A stretch of 42,263 nucleotides of DNA from an uncultured Collinsella sp. (GCA_902496455.1 CABVAY010000017.1:1-42263), one strand, 5' to 3'; shown: positions 31,764-40,895, counted from the stretch's first letter. The notes: a model not told the origin generated them from the sequence alone. Numbers and translations: made by a program.

Positions 31764-33212
31764 ATGGCAGAATCTCGTGCGGAGCGTAAGGCTCGTCGTG
31801 CTTTGATCGAGGCGGCTGAGGGGTCAGAGGAGAAAAAATCTTCTCAGAAATCCAAGTCGTCTCAGGACGCAAAGGGTAAGTCGGCCAAGGGCAAGGCTAA
31901 GGCCAAGCGTCCCGGCTCTCGTCGGAACGAGGATAAGGCATCTCAGACTCGCTCCAAGCGCTCGCATAAAGATCAGGTTTCGTCTGCGCGTAAGGCTGTG
32001 GACCCCAAGTCTCCCTGTTCGATCATGAAAGCTTGCGGTGGGTGTACGGCGCTCAATCGTCCTTATAAGAAGCAGCTCGCCGCCAAGCAGGCTGCTATGG
32101 AGGAGCTTTTTGCTTCGCTTTGTGCGCGTGAGGGCATTGCTGTAGATCCTATTCGTGGTATGGGTGTCACCCTGGGCGACCCGGGCAAATATCCTGCGCC
32201 GCGCGGTTTTCGCCATAAGGCCGCCACTCCCTTTGCTCCCGGTAAGGAGGGCGCTGTCCGTTGCGGTTTCTTTGAGCGCGGCACGCACAAGATCGTTGCC
32301 GTACCCGAGTGTCCTGTCGAGGCACCGGGCGCCCGTCAGATTCTCAACGGCATCGCACGCGAAGCTGAGCGGCTGCATATTCCCGCCTTTAATGAGGACA
32401 AGCATCTTGGTTTGCTTCGCTATGCCGTCGTCCGCTGCGGTTGGCGTACCGACCAGGTCATGGTCACGCTCGTGACCGCTCAGCGCGACTTGCCGCATGC
32501 GCAGGAGTTCTTTGAGGCTGTCGCCGCACTCAATCCGCACATCGTCACCGTCGCCCAAAACATCAACGGACGCCCCGGCAACGCCATCCTCGGCGAGGAA
32601 ACCCGCATTGTATATGGCGCCGAGTGCATGCGCGACCAGCTGCTCGGCTGCGAGTTCGATATCTCCCCCACCGCGTTCTACCAGACCAACCCGCAGCAGA
32701 CCGAGCTGCTCTATCAGCTCGCGATTGACGGCATGGACCTGCAGCAGGGCGACGTACTCATGGATGCCTATTGCGGTAGCGGAACTATCGGCCTGTGCGC
32801 AGCTAAAGATGCCCAGAACAAGGGTATCGGCATTATGCTGCTCGGCGTTGAGCGCAACCCGGCGGGCATTGCCGACGCACGTCGCAATGCCGAGCTCAAC
32901 GGCCTCACCCGCAGCGCTTGGTTTATGGCCGACGACGCCACCGACTACATCCTGGATGCCGCCGACAACAACGAACGCGTCGACGTTCTTTCCATCGACC
33001 CGCCGCGCGCCGGCTCCACGCCCGAGTTCCTCGAAGCTGCCTGCGCACTTAAGCCGCGCCGCATCACCTATATCAGCTGCAACCCCGTGACCCAAGAGCG
33101 CGACCTGCACCAGCTCCTCGACGGAGGCTATCGCCTGCTCAAGATCACGCCAGTCGACATGTTCCCTCACACCGACCACACCGAAACCGTAGCGGTCCTC
33201 GAACGCCGCTAA
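31764..33212 (+). CDS. rlmD: 23S rRNA (uracil-C5)-methyltransferase, RlmD/RumA family
   Basis: A 482-residue SAM-dependent enzyme that makes 5-methyluridine in 23S rRNA. It has the RumA-type 4Fe-4S site (Cys85, Cys91, Cys94, Cys182), SAM motif AYCGSGTIGL (about 334-343), DPPRAG (411-416) and catalytic Cys438 in SCNP, plus the C-terminal general base Glu in HTETVAVLERR. The first 80 residues are a Lys/Ser-rich low-complexity tail not needed by the fold, probably RNA-binding, in place of the usual TRAM domain. Codons in this 5' part use more T-ending triplets than the rest. GGGG lies 9 bases before ATG 31764. RlmC or a dual RlmCD activity is possible. Confidence 0.88.
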   Translation: MAESRAERKARRALIEAAEGSEEKKSSQKSKSSQDAKGKSAKGKAKAKRPGSRRNEDKASQTRSKRSHKDQVSSARKAVDPKSPCSIMKACGGCTALNRPYKKQLAAKQAAMEELFASLCAREGIAVDPIRGMGVTLGDPGKYPAPRGFRHKAATPFAPGKEGAVRCGFFERGTHKIVAVPECPVEAPGARQILNGIAREAERLHIPAFNEDKHLGLLRYAVVRCGWRTDQVMVTLVTAQRDLPHAQEFFEAVAALNPHIVTVAQNINGRPGNAILGEETRIVYGAECMRDQLLGCEFDISPTAFYQTNPQQTELLYQLAIDGMDLQQGDVLMDAYCGSGTIGLCAAKDAQNKGIGIMLLGVERNPAGIADARRNAELNGLTRSAWFMADDATDYILDAADNNERVDVLSIDPPRAGSTPEFLEAACALKPRRITYISCNPVTQERDLHQLLDGGYRLLKITPVDMFPHTDHTETVAVLERR

Positions 33213-33242
33213 CCAACCTCAGTAGATTTTTGGGACAAGAAA

Positions 33243-33272
33243 GGGGGCGACCCGTCTGGGCCGCCCCCCCTT
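33243..33272. terminator. Bidirectional terminator
   Basis: GGGGGCG-CCC and GGG-CGCCCCC with a 4-base loop, between the convergent methyltransferase and PHP genes; CCTTCG follows on plus. Confidence 0.75.
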
Positions 33273-33292
33273 CGCTTGGTTTATAAATTCCG

Positions 33293-34114
33293 CTACATCC
33301 CATTGCGCAGATCACACACGCCGGCTGCCGCCATCTCGCGCAGCAGCGTCTCGCGATCGCGCGTCACGATCAGATCCAACGGGAAGTGAATCTCGTCGAG
33401 CATCTTGCGAGCGTAATCGAGCTTACCAATTGCCATGCCAATGTGCGCATCGGTCGAAACGCCAATGCCCACGCCCAGCTCGGCGCAGCGCTCGGCAATC
33501 TTGCGGCATACGGCCCAATGCTCAGTGTCGACACCGTGTTCAAGACTATGGTTGTTGATCTCGATAATCTTGTGCTTGGCCTTAGCTGCCAACAGCACCT
33601 CGTCGATATCGAACGGCACGCCCGAACGCCCCGTGTGACCCAGCATGAACACCTTGGGGTGCTCCAGGGCATTGATATACATCTCGGTCGTCTGGGCCAG
33701 CGTCGCGCCCTCAGCAATCTGCGGATTATGCACGCTTGCAACCAAATAATCCAAATTACGCGTAACCAAATCGAACAGTGAATGCTGACGGCTGTACGAA
33801 TCGCCGGCGATATCGAGCGTGACAGGGGTGTCCTCGCCAAACAGGCTTCCGTCCAGCGAAACGATATCGGCCTCGGCACCACGCAGCACCAGCACGCCGC
33901 TCCAAATGCGCGGCCAGATATCCTGGTTGATAAAGAACTGGTAACTGCGCAGGTCATTGGGGCAAGCCGTAACCATAGAGCTCAAATGGTCGGCAGATCC
34001 GAGCACCTGCAGACCACGCTCTGCCGCCCAGTACACATTCTCCTCAATGGTCGAATATGCATGCGCAGAGAACATCGTATGGGTATGAATGTCACAAGAA
34101 AGCAGGTAGGGCAT
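33293..34114 (-). CDS. PHP-domain phosphoesterase (YcdX-like)
   Basis: A 273-residue metal-dependent phosphatase-type protein of the polymerase-and-histidinol-phosphatase fold. The metal ligands appear in order: DIHTHTMFS.HA, ADHL, the Glu of RGAEADI, ASVH, GHTGR and STDAH. YcdX relatives bind three Zn ions and hydrolyse small phosphate esters; histidinol phosphatase is a more distant option. The substrate is unknown. ATG 34114 has AAGGAG 5 bases upstream. It is not in an operon: a 165-base gap with a hairpin separates it from the aminotransferase upstream. Confidence 0.9.
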   Translation of the reverse strand: MPYLLSCDIHTHTMFSAHAYSTIEENVYWAAERGLQVLGSADHLSSMVTACPNDLRSYQFFINQDIWPRIWSGVLVLRGAEADIVSLDGSLFGEDTPVTLDIAGDSYSRQHSLFDLVTRNLDYLVASVHNPQIAEGATLAQTTEMYINALEHPKVFMLGHTGRSGVPFDIDEVLLAAKAKHKIIEINNHSLEHGVDTEHWAVCRKIAERCAELGVGIGVSTDAHIGMAIGKLDYARKMLDEIHFPLDLIVTRDRETLLREMAAAGVCDLRNGM

Positions 34115-34214
34115 CGGGTCTCCTTATCTGGCACGGCCGTCGCTTATATTCATTGTACGCATAGCCTTCGATAGTCGTAAAACCACTCCATCCCAAAGAC
34201 ACAACGTCCATGAC

Positions 34215-34245
34215 AACGGGGTCCGGCTTAACACCAAACCCCGTT
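34215..34245 (-). terminator. Hairpin after the aminotransferase gene
   Basis: AACGGGGT and ACCCCGTT, 8-bp perfect arms with a 15-base loop, 35 bases beyond the stop. No T-run on the minus strand. The rest of the gap (34115-34279) shows no gene. Confidence 0.5.
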
Positions 34246-34279
34246 TCACGTAAAACATTGTAGGCAGAGCACTCTACTT

Positions 34280-35464
34280 TTAACGATACTCGTCCGCCAA
34301 CTGTTTCCAAGCGGGTAGCGAATTGACAATCGTTTCGTAGCTCACGCAATAGCCCAGGCGGAACCAACCCGGCATACCAAAGCTGTCCGAGGGAACCGCA
34401 AGCAACTCATACTTCTTTGCGCGCTCGCAAAACGCATTCGCATCGGGCTCGAGTGCCTTCACCCACAGGTAGAAAGCACCGTCCGGCTCAACATAGGTAT
34501 AGCCGTAGTCCGTCAAAGCATCGGTGAGCGCCGTGCGGTTGCGGGCATAGGCCCCGACATCACTCGGCTCATCGATGCAATCGATGATTACGCGCTGGAA
34601 GAGTGCCGGTGCGCATACAAAACCTAGCGTACGGGCAGCACCCGCAACAGCCGGCATCAGACGGGCAGCCTGCGGATTGGTGTTGGGAACCAAGATCCAC
34701 CCCACGCGCTCGCCAGGTAGCGATAGCGACTTAGAATACGAGTAGCACACCACGGTGTTCTCGTAGATCGAGGGCACCCAAGGCACCTCGGCACCGTACA
34801 CAATCTCGCGGTACGGCTCATCCGAGATGAGCATAATCGGATTCTCGGGATCGCGCTGAGCGTTGGCCTCGCGCAGAACATTGGCCAGTCGCGTCAGCGT
34901 GTCGCATGTATATACGGCACCGGTCGGATTGTTGGGAGAGTCAATGATGACGGCCGCCGTCTTATCGCTGATCGCCTTGAGCACGTTGTCCACGCTCAGC
35001 TGGAACGTATCTTCATCGGCGAGCGCCTCAACACACGTACAGCCGGCCTTCTCAATCCAAACGCGATACTCCGGAAAGTACGGGGCGATAACAATAACCT
35101 CGTCGCCCGGGTTCGTAACGGCGTTGAGCGTGCAGGTGAGCGAAGCCGCGGCACCCACCGTCATAAATACGTCTTTGCCCTCATAGCTCGTGCCAAAGCG
35201 GCGGTTGAGCGATTCGGCCACAGCGGCACGACATTGCGGCAGGCCCGGTGCGGGCGTGTAGCCGTGCAGCTGGTCGCTCGGCAGCTCCAGGGCCTTCTTA
35301 ATCGACTCAGCCACAGCAGCGGGCGCCGGAACGCTCGGATTGCCCAGCGAAAAATCGAATACGTTTTCCGCACCGATCTGCGCCTTGCGCTCAAGGCCAT
35401 AGCTAAAAATCTCACGGATGATGGAGCTTTCCGCGCCGCGAGCATACATAGTTTCGTTGATCAT
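34280..35464 (-). CDS. Class I PLP aminotransferase (aspartate aminotransferase-like)
   Basis: A 394-residue fold-type I aminotransferase. PLP lysine lies in SYSKSLSLPGERVGW; other family marks are DFSLGNPSVPAP, GAAASLTCTLNAV, the PNNPTGAVY loop with Asn contacting the cofactor, and the substrate-carboxylate Arg in FRLGYCVS. Similar proteins are annotated as aspartate or broad-range amino acid aminotransferases; specificity cannot be read. ATG 35464 is chosen for AAAGGGG 6 bases upstream; 33 more codons upstream overlap the promoter and an inverted repeat and are rejected. Confidence 0.92.
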   Translation of the reverse strand: MINETMYARGAESSIIREIFSYGLERKAQIGAENVFDFSLGNPSVPAPAAVAESIKKALELPSDQLHGYTPAPGLPQCRAAVAESLNRRFGTSYEGKDVFMTVGAAASLTCTLNAVTNPGDEVIVIAPYFPEYRVWIEKAGCTCVEALADEDTFQLSVDNVLKAISDKTAAVIIDSPNNPTGAVYTCDTLTRLANVLREANAQRDPENPIMLISDEPYREIVYGAEVPWVPSIYENTVVCYSYSKSLSLPGERVGWILVPNTNPQAARLMPAVAGAARTLGFVCAPALFQRVIIDCIDEPSDVGAYARNRTALTDALTDYGYTYVEPDGAFYLWVKALEPDANAFCERAKKYELLAVPSDSFGMPGWFRLGYCVSYETIVNSLPAWKQLADEYR

Positions 35465-35488
35465 CTGTTCCCCTTTCGCATAGGCGCT

Positions 35489-35494
35489 ATTGTA
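35489..35494 (-). promoter_or_regulatory. -10 element of the aminotransferase gene
   Basis: TACAAT on the minus strand, 25 bases before the start codon, so the leader is short. No convincing -35. Confidence 0.4.
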
Positions 35495-35525
35495 CGCTTT
35501 AGCCGAGCAAAGTGCCGCAGCAATG

Positions 35526-35583
35526 TTGATTGGGGACAGACTTAAATGCGTGAAAACGCTCATTTAAGTCTGTCCCCAATCAA
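35526..35583. repeat. Perfect 23-bp inverted repeat (copy I, GGGGACAG core in the arm)
   Basis: Positions 35526-35548 and 35561-35583 are perfect complements, with CGTGAAAACGCT between (CGT/ACG can extend the stem). The arm contains GGGGACAGACTT. It lies between the aminotransferase promoter and the ftsH terminator, so it is not needed as a terminator. Longest-armed member of the GGGACAG family. Confidence 0.75.
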
Positions 35584-35604
35584 CAGACGGCCCCATATCG
35601 CTCA

Positions 35605-35643
35605 AAAGAAAAAGCCTCCGCAGGTTTCCCCGCGGAGGCTTTC
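35605..35643 (-). terminator. Intrinsic terminator of ftsH
   Basis: On the minus strand AAAGCCTCCGCGG with TGCGGAGGCTTT (11-bp stem), then TTTCTTTTG. It lies 11 bases beyond the stop. Confidence 0.9.
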
Positions 35644-35653
35644 GCCACAAAGA

Positions 35654-37792
35654 CTATTTGTCGGCGTCGGTGTCGGCACCGGCATTGACGGCACAGTCAT
35701 CGTCAGCATCATCGGATGCGGCTTCGGCATCCTCCTGCATGGCCGCCTGCGCAAAGGCCGCGGCATCAGCCGCCAGCTCCTCCTCGCTCATGCGAGGCAC
35801 GCGCTTCTTGGTCGGCATGCCGGCCGCCTTGGCATTGCGCTCCTCCTTGGCCGCCAGGATATCGCCCTCGCGCTCAAGGTAGGCGTCCCACTCGTTATCG
35901 AGCAGGGCATTCACGGCATCGCCCTCGACAGTCTCGCGCTCAAGCAGCACCTTCGCCATCAGATCGAGCTGATCGCGACGGGCATCCAAGATCTCGACAG
36001 CACGACGATGGGCCTCGCGCATGATGCGCTGAACCTCGATATCAATGCGGCGCGCCGTCTCCTCGGAGTAATCCTGGTGATCGGCGTAATCGCGACCAAG
36101 GAACACCTGATGTTGCGCCTCGCCAAACACTTGCGTGCCCAGCTCCTCGCTCATGCCCAGGCGCGTGACCATCTCGCGCGCCATCTTGGTTGCGCGCTCC
36201 AGATCGTTGCTCGCGCCCGACGTAATATCATCGCACATGAGCTCCTCGGCAACGCGACCGCCCAAGAACACGGCAAGCTCGTCGAGCATCTCGTTCTTGG
36301 TCTTGAGGAAGTGGTCCTCCTGCGGAAGCTGCAGCGTGTAGCCCAGCGCCTGGCCGCGGCTGACGATCGAGATCTTGTGGACCGGATCGGAGTGCTCCAG
36401 GATGTGGCCCACCAGGGCGTGACCGCTCTCGTGGTAGGCAATCGTGGTGCGCTCGGCCTCGGTCATCACGCGACCCTTGCGCTGCGGTCCGGCAATCACG
36501 CGCTCCATCGATTCCTCGACCTCGTCCATCGAGATCACGGAACGATGACGGCGAGCGGCCAGCAGCGCAGACTCGTTGAGCAGGTTCGCTAAATCGGCAC
36601 CAGTAAAGCCAACGGTCATCTGGGCGAGCTTCTCAAACTTAACGTCCTCGTCCATCGGCTTGTTCTCGGCATGCACGCGCAAGATCTGCTCGCGGCCCTT
36701 CACATCCGGACGGTCGACCGTAACCTGACGGTCAAAACGGCCGGGACGCAGCAATGCCGGATCCAGGATGTCAGGACGGTTGGTCGCAGCGATCAGGATG
36801 ACCGACTCGCTTTCCTCAAAGCCGTCCATCTCGACCAGCAGCTGGTTGAGCGTCTGCTCGCGCTCGTCGTGACCGCCGCCCAAGCCGGCTCCGCGCTGAC
36901 GTCCCACGGCATCGATCTCATCGATGAAGATGATCGACGGGGCCTGGGACTTGGCCTCCTTAAAGAGGTCACGCACACGGCTGGCGCCGACACCTACGAA
37001 CATCTCGACAAAGTCGGAACCCGAGATGCTAAAGAACGGCACGCCCGCCTCGCCGGCAACGGCCTTGGCCAGCAGCGTTTTACCGGTGCCCGGAGGGCCA
37101 ACCAGCAACACGCCACGCGGGATCTTGGCGCCCAGCTTGCGATAGCGATCCGGATCGCTCAAAAAGTCACGGATCTCCTCGAGCTCCTCGACTGCCTCGT
37201 CCACGCCGGCAACGTCTTCAAACTTGACCTTGGGGCGTGTGGCCTCGTTGGTCTTGGCGTTGGTCTTGCCAAACTGCATGTTCCTGTTGTTGGCGCCCAT
37301 CATCTGGCGCATAAAGTAGAACATGATGGCGATAAGGGCGATCGTCGGAAGCACACTCATCGCCAAGTCGCCCCAAAAATCGGGATCGTTGGTGTTGACG
37401 ATGTACTTGGTATCGGGGTGCTCCGACATGAGCTCGGCAAGCGAATCGGAGCCGACATAGGTCGAGGAGAAGCTCTTGAGCTCGCTCGTATCGCCCTTGT
37501 CCTTCTTCGTCTTCCAGTAATGACCCGTCACGCTTCCGTCTTGAACCGTATAGGTCAGATCTTCGACGCGATCCTGCTTGATGGCGCTCACCATCTCGCT
37601 CGTCGCGAGCTTAACGGTATTGCTGGAATTGGCAAAGCCGGAGCCCATGTTAAAGAAGGCGTAGCCCAGAAGCGCGCAAGCCAAAATAAAATACAGCCAG
37701 CCCGTACGCGTGGGCTTCTTGCCTCCGGGCATCCCCGGGATCTTAGGCTCCCGGGGAGTCTGGGAATTGTTATCGTTATGGTCGTCGGGCAT
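35654..37792 (-). CDS. ftsH: ATP-dependent zinc metalloprotease FtsH
   Basis: A 712-residue membrane AAA+ protease that removes misassembled membrane proteins and regulators. Two transmembrane helices (about 31-50 and 142-161) flank a small extracytoplasmic domain. The AAA domain has Walker A GPPGTGKT (232-239), Walker B IIFIDEID (287-294) and SRH; the protease has HESGH (454-458) and a later Asp ligand in the DITSGASNDL region. The last 60 residues form an acidic Ala/Asp tail. It begins one base after the hpt stop (TAAGATG), with GGAGG 13 bases upstream inside hpt. The gene order tilS-hpt-ftsH is conserved in many Gram-positives. Confidence 0.97.
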   Translation of the reverse strand: MPDDHNDNNSQTPREPKIPGMPGGKKPTRTGWLYFILACALLGYAFFNMGSGFANSSNTVKLATSEMVSAIKQDRVEDLTYTVQDGSVTGHYWKTKKDKGDTSELKSFSSTYVGSDSLAELMSEHPDTKYIVNTNDPDFWGDLAMSVLPTIALIAIMFYFMRQMMGANNRNMQFGKTNAKTNEATRPKVKFEDVAGVDEAVEELEEIRDFLSDPDRYRKLGAKIPRGVLLVGPPGTGKTLLAKAVAGEAGVPFFSISGSDFVEMFVGVGASRVRDLFKEAKSQAPSIIFIDEIDAVGRQRGAGLGGGHDEREQTLNQLLVEMDGFEESESVILIAATNRPDILDPALLRPGRFDRQVTVDRPDVKGREQILRVHAENKPMDEDVKFEKLAQMTVGFTGADLANLLNESALLAARRHRSVISMDEVEESMERVIAGPQRKGRVMTEAERTTIAYHESGHALVGHILEHSDPVHKISIVSRGQALGYTLQLPQEDHFLKTKNEMLDELAVFLGGRVAEELMCDDITSGASNDLERATKMAREMVTRLGMSEELGTQVFGEAQHQVFLGRDYADHQDYSEETARRIDIEVQRIMREAHRRAVEILDARRDQLDLMAKVLLERETVEGDAVNALLDNEWDAYLEREGDILAAKEERNAKAAGMPTKKRVPRMSEEELAADAAAFAQAAMQEDAEAASDDADDDCAVNAGADTDADK

Positions 37793-37793
37793 C

Positions 37794-38342
37794 TTACGAA
37801 TAAACCTCCGGTTTCAAAATGCCCAGATACGGAAGGTTACGATAGCGCTCGGCATAGTCGAGGCCGTAGCCCACCACAAAGGCATCGGGGCAATGGGTTC
37901 CAACATACTTGGGCGTGATGGCCGAGGTGCGGTCCTCAACGTCCTTCCACAGGAAGGCAGCGACCTCCAGCGAAGCGGGCTTGCGGCTCTCGAGGTTCTT
38001 CATCAGGTACTTGAGGGTCAGGCCCGAGTCCAGAATGTCCTCGACGATCAGCACGTCGCGACCACGGATGTCGATATCCAGATCCTTAATGATACGCACG
38101 ATGCCCGAAGACTTCACACCGTCGCCATAGCTCGAAACAGCCATGAAATCGATGTTGGTCGGTAGCTCAATCTTGCGCATCAGGTCGCCCATAAAGACAA
38201 CGGCACCGCGCAGAACCGCGATCAGCACCAGATCCTTACCCGCGTAGTCGCGAGTAATCTCCTCGCCCAGGCGAGAGACGATACCGTCGATATCCTCCTG
38301 CGTAAACAGAACCTTCTCGATATCCGGATGTTGAGAAGCCAT
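37794..38342 (-). CDS. hpt: Hypoxanthine phosphoribosyltransferase
   Basis: A 182-residue purine salvage enzyme making IMP/GMP from hypoxanthine/guanine and PRPP. The PRPP loop is VLIVEDILDSGLTL, the pyrophosphate loop VLRGAVVFMGDL and the purine-side region FVVGYGLDYAERYRNLPYLG. ATG 38342 has AAAGGG 6 bases upstream. The middle gene of tilS-hpt-ftsH; it is one base from ftsH. A hairpin overlapping a possible promoter lies just upstream. Confidence 0.96.
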   Translation of the reverse strand: MASQHPDIEKVLFTQEDIDGIVSRLGEEITRDYAGKDLVLIAVLRGAVVFMGDLMRKIELPTNIDFMAVSSYGDGVKSSGIVRIIKDLDIDIRGRDVLIVEDILDSGLTLKYLMKNLESRKPASLEVAAFLWKDVEDRTSAITPKYVGTHCPDAFVVGYGLDYAERYRNLPYLGILKPEVYS

Positions 38343-38407
38343 GACAACCCTTTCTTGTGCTTATCGCCCACACACCGCCGTATGGACGCGAACTTCACAT
38401 TCTAGCA

Positions 38408-38438
38408 GCGCACGGGGTAAATTTACCAGCCCGTGCGC
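38408..38438 (-). promoter_or_regulatory. Hairpin between tilS and hpt
   Basis: GCGCACGGG and CCCGTGCGC, perfect 9-bp arms with an inner GGTAAATTTACC palindrome (38416-38427). On the minus strand TAGAAT (38399-38404) follows directly and could be the -10 of an hpt-ftsH promoter, so the palindrome may be an operator. Confidence 0.4.
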
Positions 38439-38489
38439 CATCAGCGCGGGAATACCGTCAACGTCGCACAGAATAGCAGGCGTGGGACG

Positions 38490-40028
38490 CTATTCCGCAT
38501 CGACCACGCGGAGCAGATATGCCACGCGCGTTGCGGCCGTGCACTTAAAACGCTCGTCCGCGCGAACTCCGGCGACCCACACCGCGGCACCTCCCGGCGC
38601 CGTCCTCACCATGGGCACGCCGGCGCGCTCGGAAACGGGAATGCGAGCCTCGCCTAGCAAGTCGGATACTTTCTTGCTTCGGCCACTCATCCCTAACGGG
38701 CACATCACGTCTCCCGGTGCGGGACCGTCCACCCACAGGCGCGCCAATCGCGCCTCGGCAGGGATCTCGCCACGCGAGCCCGCCAGGATCCGCTCACTAT
38801 CGCTGTCGGCAAAACCCAGGGCAGCCGCGTCTACCAAAGCTGTCACTTCCCCGGCAGCCGCAAGCTCACGGGCGCGGCGCACGATATCGCATCCCGGCTC
38901 AACGGCCATCGGCTCTGTGACCAGCATACGTCCCCCGCCCAACGGCAAACGACCGGGTACGGTAACCCAGTCCGCGACCAGGCCCTCGCGAGCCACCGGG
39001 GCCTTAAACGCCAGCATGCCAAACTCAACGCGCGCGTCAATTCCCGCCGGAAGCGTGACCGAGCCGGCACCCTCGGCAACGCAGGAAAGGACTCGCTCAA
39101 CATGCCGCATCTCGGGACGAGCGTCCGGATCGATGCGTTTGATCGCCAGTCGCACGATGCGCCGCGCGATTACCACCTCGGCCGCAGCAAGGCGCCTGGC
39201 ATCGAGCACCAGCGCGCCCGCCGCCTCCTTACGCAGGCAGCTTCGAAACGCCTGTGCCGAAAGCTGAGACAAAAACGCGTCCTCATCGCCTAAGATCTCG
39301 CAGGCGGCGCCAATCGTCTTGCAGACGCTCGCGTTGCGCTGCGCCACCACCGGCATCACTCGATGGCGCACGTAGTTTCGCAGATACGAGATATCCTCAT
39401 TGCTCTCGTCTTCACGCCACGGCTGACCATGTACCTGTAGATAGCCCACGAGCTCGCCATGAGTTAGGTCGAGCAAGGGACGCACCACGATATTCCTCCG
39501 GCGAGGAATGCTCGATAGGCCAGCGGGCCCCGAACCCTTAATCGCGTTCATCAAAAACGTTTCCGCGCGATCCGAAGACGTGTGCGCGGTGCAGATACGA
39601 GCCGCCGTTCGCGGTGCCCCCGTCTGGGCGCAGAGCTCGCGAACATACCTCCGCGCCGCGGCATAGCGCACCTCGCGGGCCGCGGCCTCAATATTGCCCG
39701 ACTCCCCATCAAAATAAGCGTGCTCCACGCACAGCGGTAAACCATATTTCGCGCAGAGCTCACGCACAAAGGCCTCGTCGCCATCGGACGCCTTGCCGCG
39801 CAGATGATGGTTTACATGCAGCACATGCAGGCGCTCGCGAGCAATGGGGGCAACACCGCGTCCGTCTTGGATATCCAGCTTTGATGTGCACGCCATAAGA
39901 AGCAGTGCCGTCGAGTCCGCGCCGCCTGATACCATGAGCACGACAGGAGCAGCCTGCTGCCTCGTTCGGGTCTCATCGACTGCCCCGGGCACGGCATAGT
40001 GTCCGTAATGCTGTGATACCGTTGGCAT
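38490..40028 (-). CDS. tilS: tRNA(Ile)-lysidine synthetase
   Basis: A 512-residue PP-loop ATPase that converts C34 of the tRNA-Ile(CAU) anticodon to lysidine. PP-loop VSGGADST (33-40); VLHVNHHLRG, TAHTSSDRAETFLMNAIKGSG and IVRPLLDLTHGELVGYL are the diagnostic family motifs, and the C-terminal domain ends with SDLLGEARIPVSERAGVPMV. AGGAGG lies close upstream of ATG 40028. It is divergent from the WalJ-like gene by 48 bases and first of the cluster tilS-hpt-ftsH. Length is normal for actinobacterial forms with the extra substrate-binding domain. Confidence 0.94.
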   Translation of the reverse strand: MPTVSQHYGHYAVPGAVDETRTRQQAAPVVLMVSGGADSTALLLMACTSKLDIQDGRGVAPIARERLHVLHVNHHLRGKASDGDEAFVRELCAKYGLPLCVEHAYFDGESGNIEAAAREVRYAAARRYVRELCAQTGAPRTAARICTAHTSSDRAETFLMNAIKGSGPAGLSSIPRRRNIVVRPLLDLTHGELVGYLQVHGQPWREDESNEDISYLRNYVRHRVMPVVAQRNASVCKTIGAACEILGDEDAFLSQLSAQAFRSCLRKEAAGALVLDARRLAAAEVVIARRIVRLAIKRIDPDARPEMRHVERVLSCVAEGAGSVTLPAGIDARVEFGMLAFKAPVAREGLVADWVTVPGRLPLGGGRMLVTEPMAVEPGCDIVRRARELAAAGEVTALVDAAALGFADSDSERILAGSRGEIPAEARLARLWVDGPAPGDVMCPLGMSGRSKKVSDLLGEARIPVSERAGVPMVRTAPGGAAVWVAGVRADERFKCTAATRVAYLLRVVDAE

Positions 40029-40076
40029 TCGCTTCCTCCTCTATTCGTCCGCACCCATTGTATCCTTTGGAATCTC

Positions 40077-40886
40077 ATGTCTCGTCTGCACCTTCATATC
40101 CTCGGCAGTGGCTCTAAAGGCAACTGCGCACTCATCGAGGGCCCGCAGGGGCTCATTATGGTCGATGACGGACTGTCTCGCCGCGAGACATTAAAGCGCA
40201 TGGCAGAACTGGGGCTCTCGACAGACAACGTCTCGGCTCTTCTCATTACTCATGAGCATGGCGATCACATCAAGGGCCTCGATGTCTGGTGCAAGCACTG
40301 GCACGGCCCCCTCTTTGCCAGCAGGGGCACTCTTTCGAGCAAAGAAAATCTTTCTCATCTGCCTGTCGAGGAATTCGATCCCGGTGACACCCTATCCATT
40401 GCCGGCATCCACGTGCAAACCTACTCAACATCACACGATGTCATCAATCCAGTCGGTTATCGATTCGACACCCTCGATGATTCCATCGGCTTTGCCACCG
40501 ACACCGGAGAGCTATCGAGCCAAGCCATGAACACCCTCAAAGATTGTCGAGTCCTCGCACTCGAAAGCAACCACGATGTGACCATGCTGCGCGAGGGAGA
40601 ATATCCCCGCTTTCTTCAGGAGCGCATCCTGTCTGCAAGGGGACACCTCTCCAATGGCCAAGCCGCCGAAGCCGCGCGCGAACTTGTTACCGATCGCACC
40701 GAACAGCTCATTGCCATGCATATCAGCCAAGATAACAATCGTCCGAGCCTTACCGTCAAAAGCTATGCCAAGGCTCTGGCCGCAACCCTGGATGACGAGG
40801 TCGGCAGCTCCGCAACCCTTCTCCAAGGATCGCGAAAACTCTCGATACGCCCTGCGAGTCAGTATCAACCGGCAACCATTCAATAG
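40077..40886 (+). CDS. Metallo-beta-lactamase-fold hydrolase (WalJ/YycJ-like)
   Basis: A 269-residue cytoplasmic MBL-fold protein. Metal ligands: THEHGDH (58-64), TSHD, DTG and ESNHD, then RGHLSN. SGSKGNCALI at the N-terminus and ESNHDV are typical of YycJ/WalJ, which is linked to DNA-repair 5'-3' exonuclease activity and cell division. WalJ normally follows walRK, but no two-component genes are present here. The start at 40077 has only a weak site (TTGGAA). Terminator hairpin directly after. Confidence 0.88.
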   Translation: MSRLHLHILGSGSKGNCALIEGPQGLIMVDDGLSRRETLKRMAELGLSTDNVSALLITHEHGDHIKGLDVWCKHWHGPLFASRGTLSSKENLSHLPVEEFDPGDTLSIAGIHVQTYSTSHDVINPVGYRFDTLDDSIGFATDTGELSSQAMNTLKDCRVLALESNHDVTMLREGEYPRFLQERILSARGHLSNGQAAEAARELVTDRTEQLIAMHISQDNNRPSLTVKSYAKALAATLDDEVGSSATLLQGSRKLSIRPASQYQPATIQ

Positions 40887-40895
40887 ACCGTCCTA

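Noticed and set aside
34092..34367. 91-residue frame overlapping the end of the aminotransferase and the start of the PHP gene
   Set aside because: It has no ribosome site, its start lies inside the aminotransferase gene, and the gap it spans carries a hairpin. Not supported as a gene.
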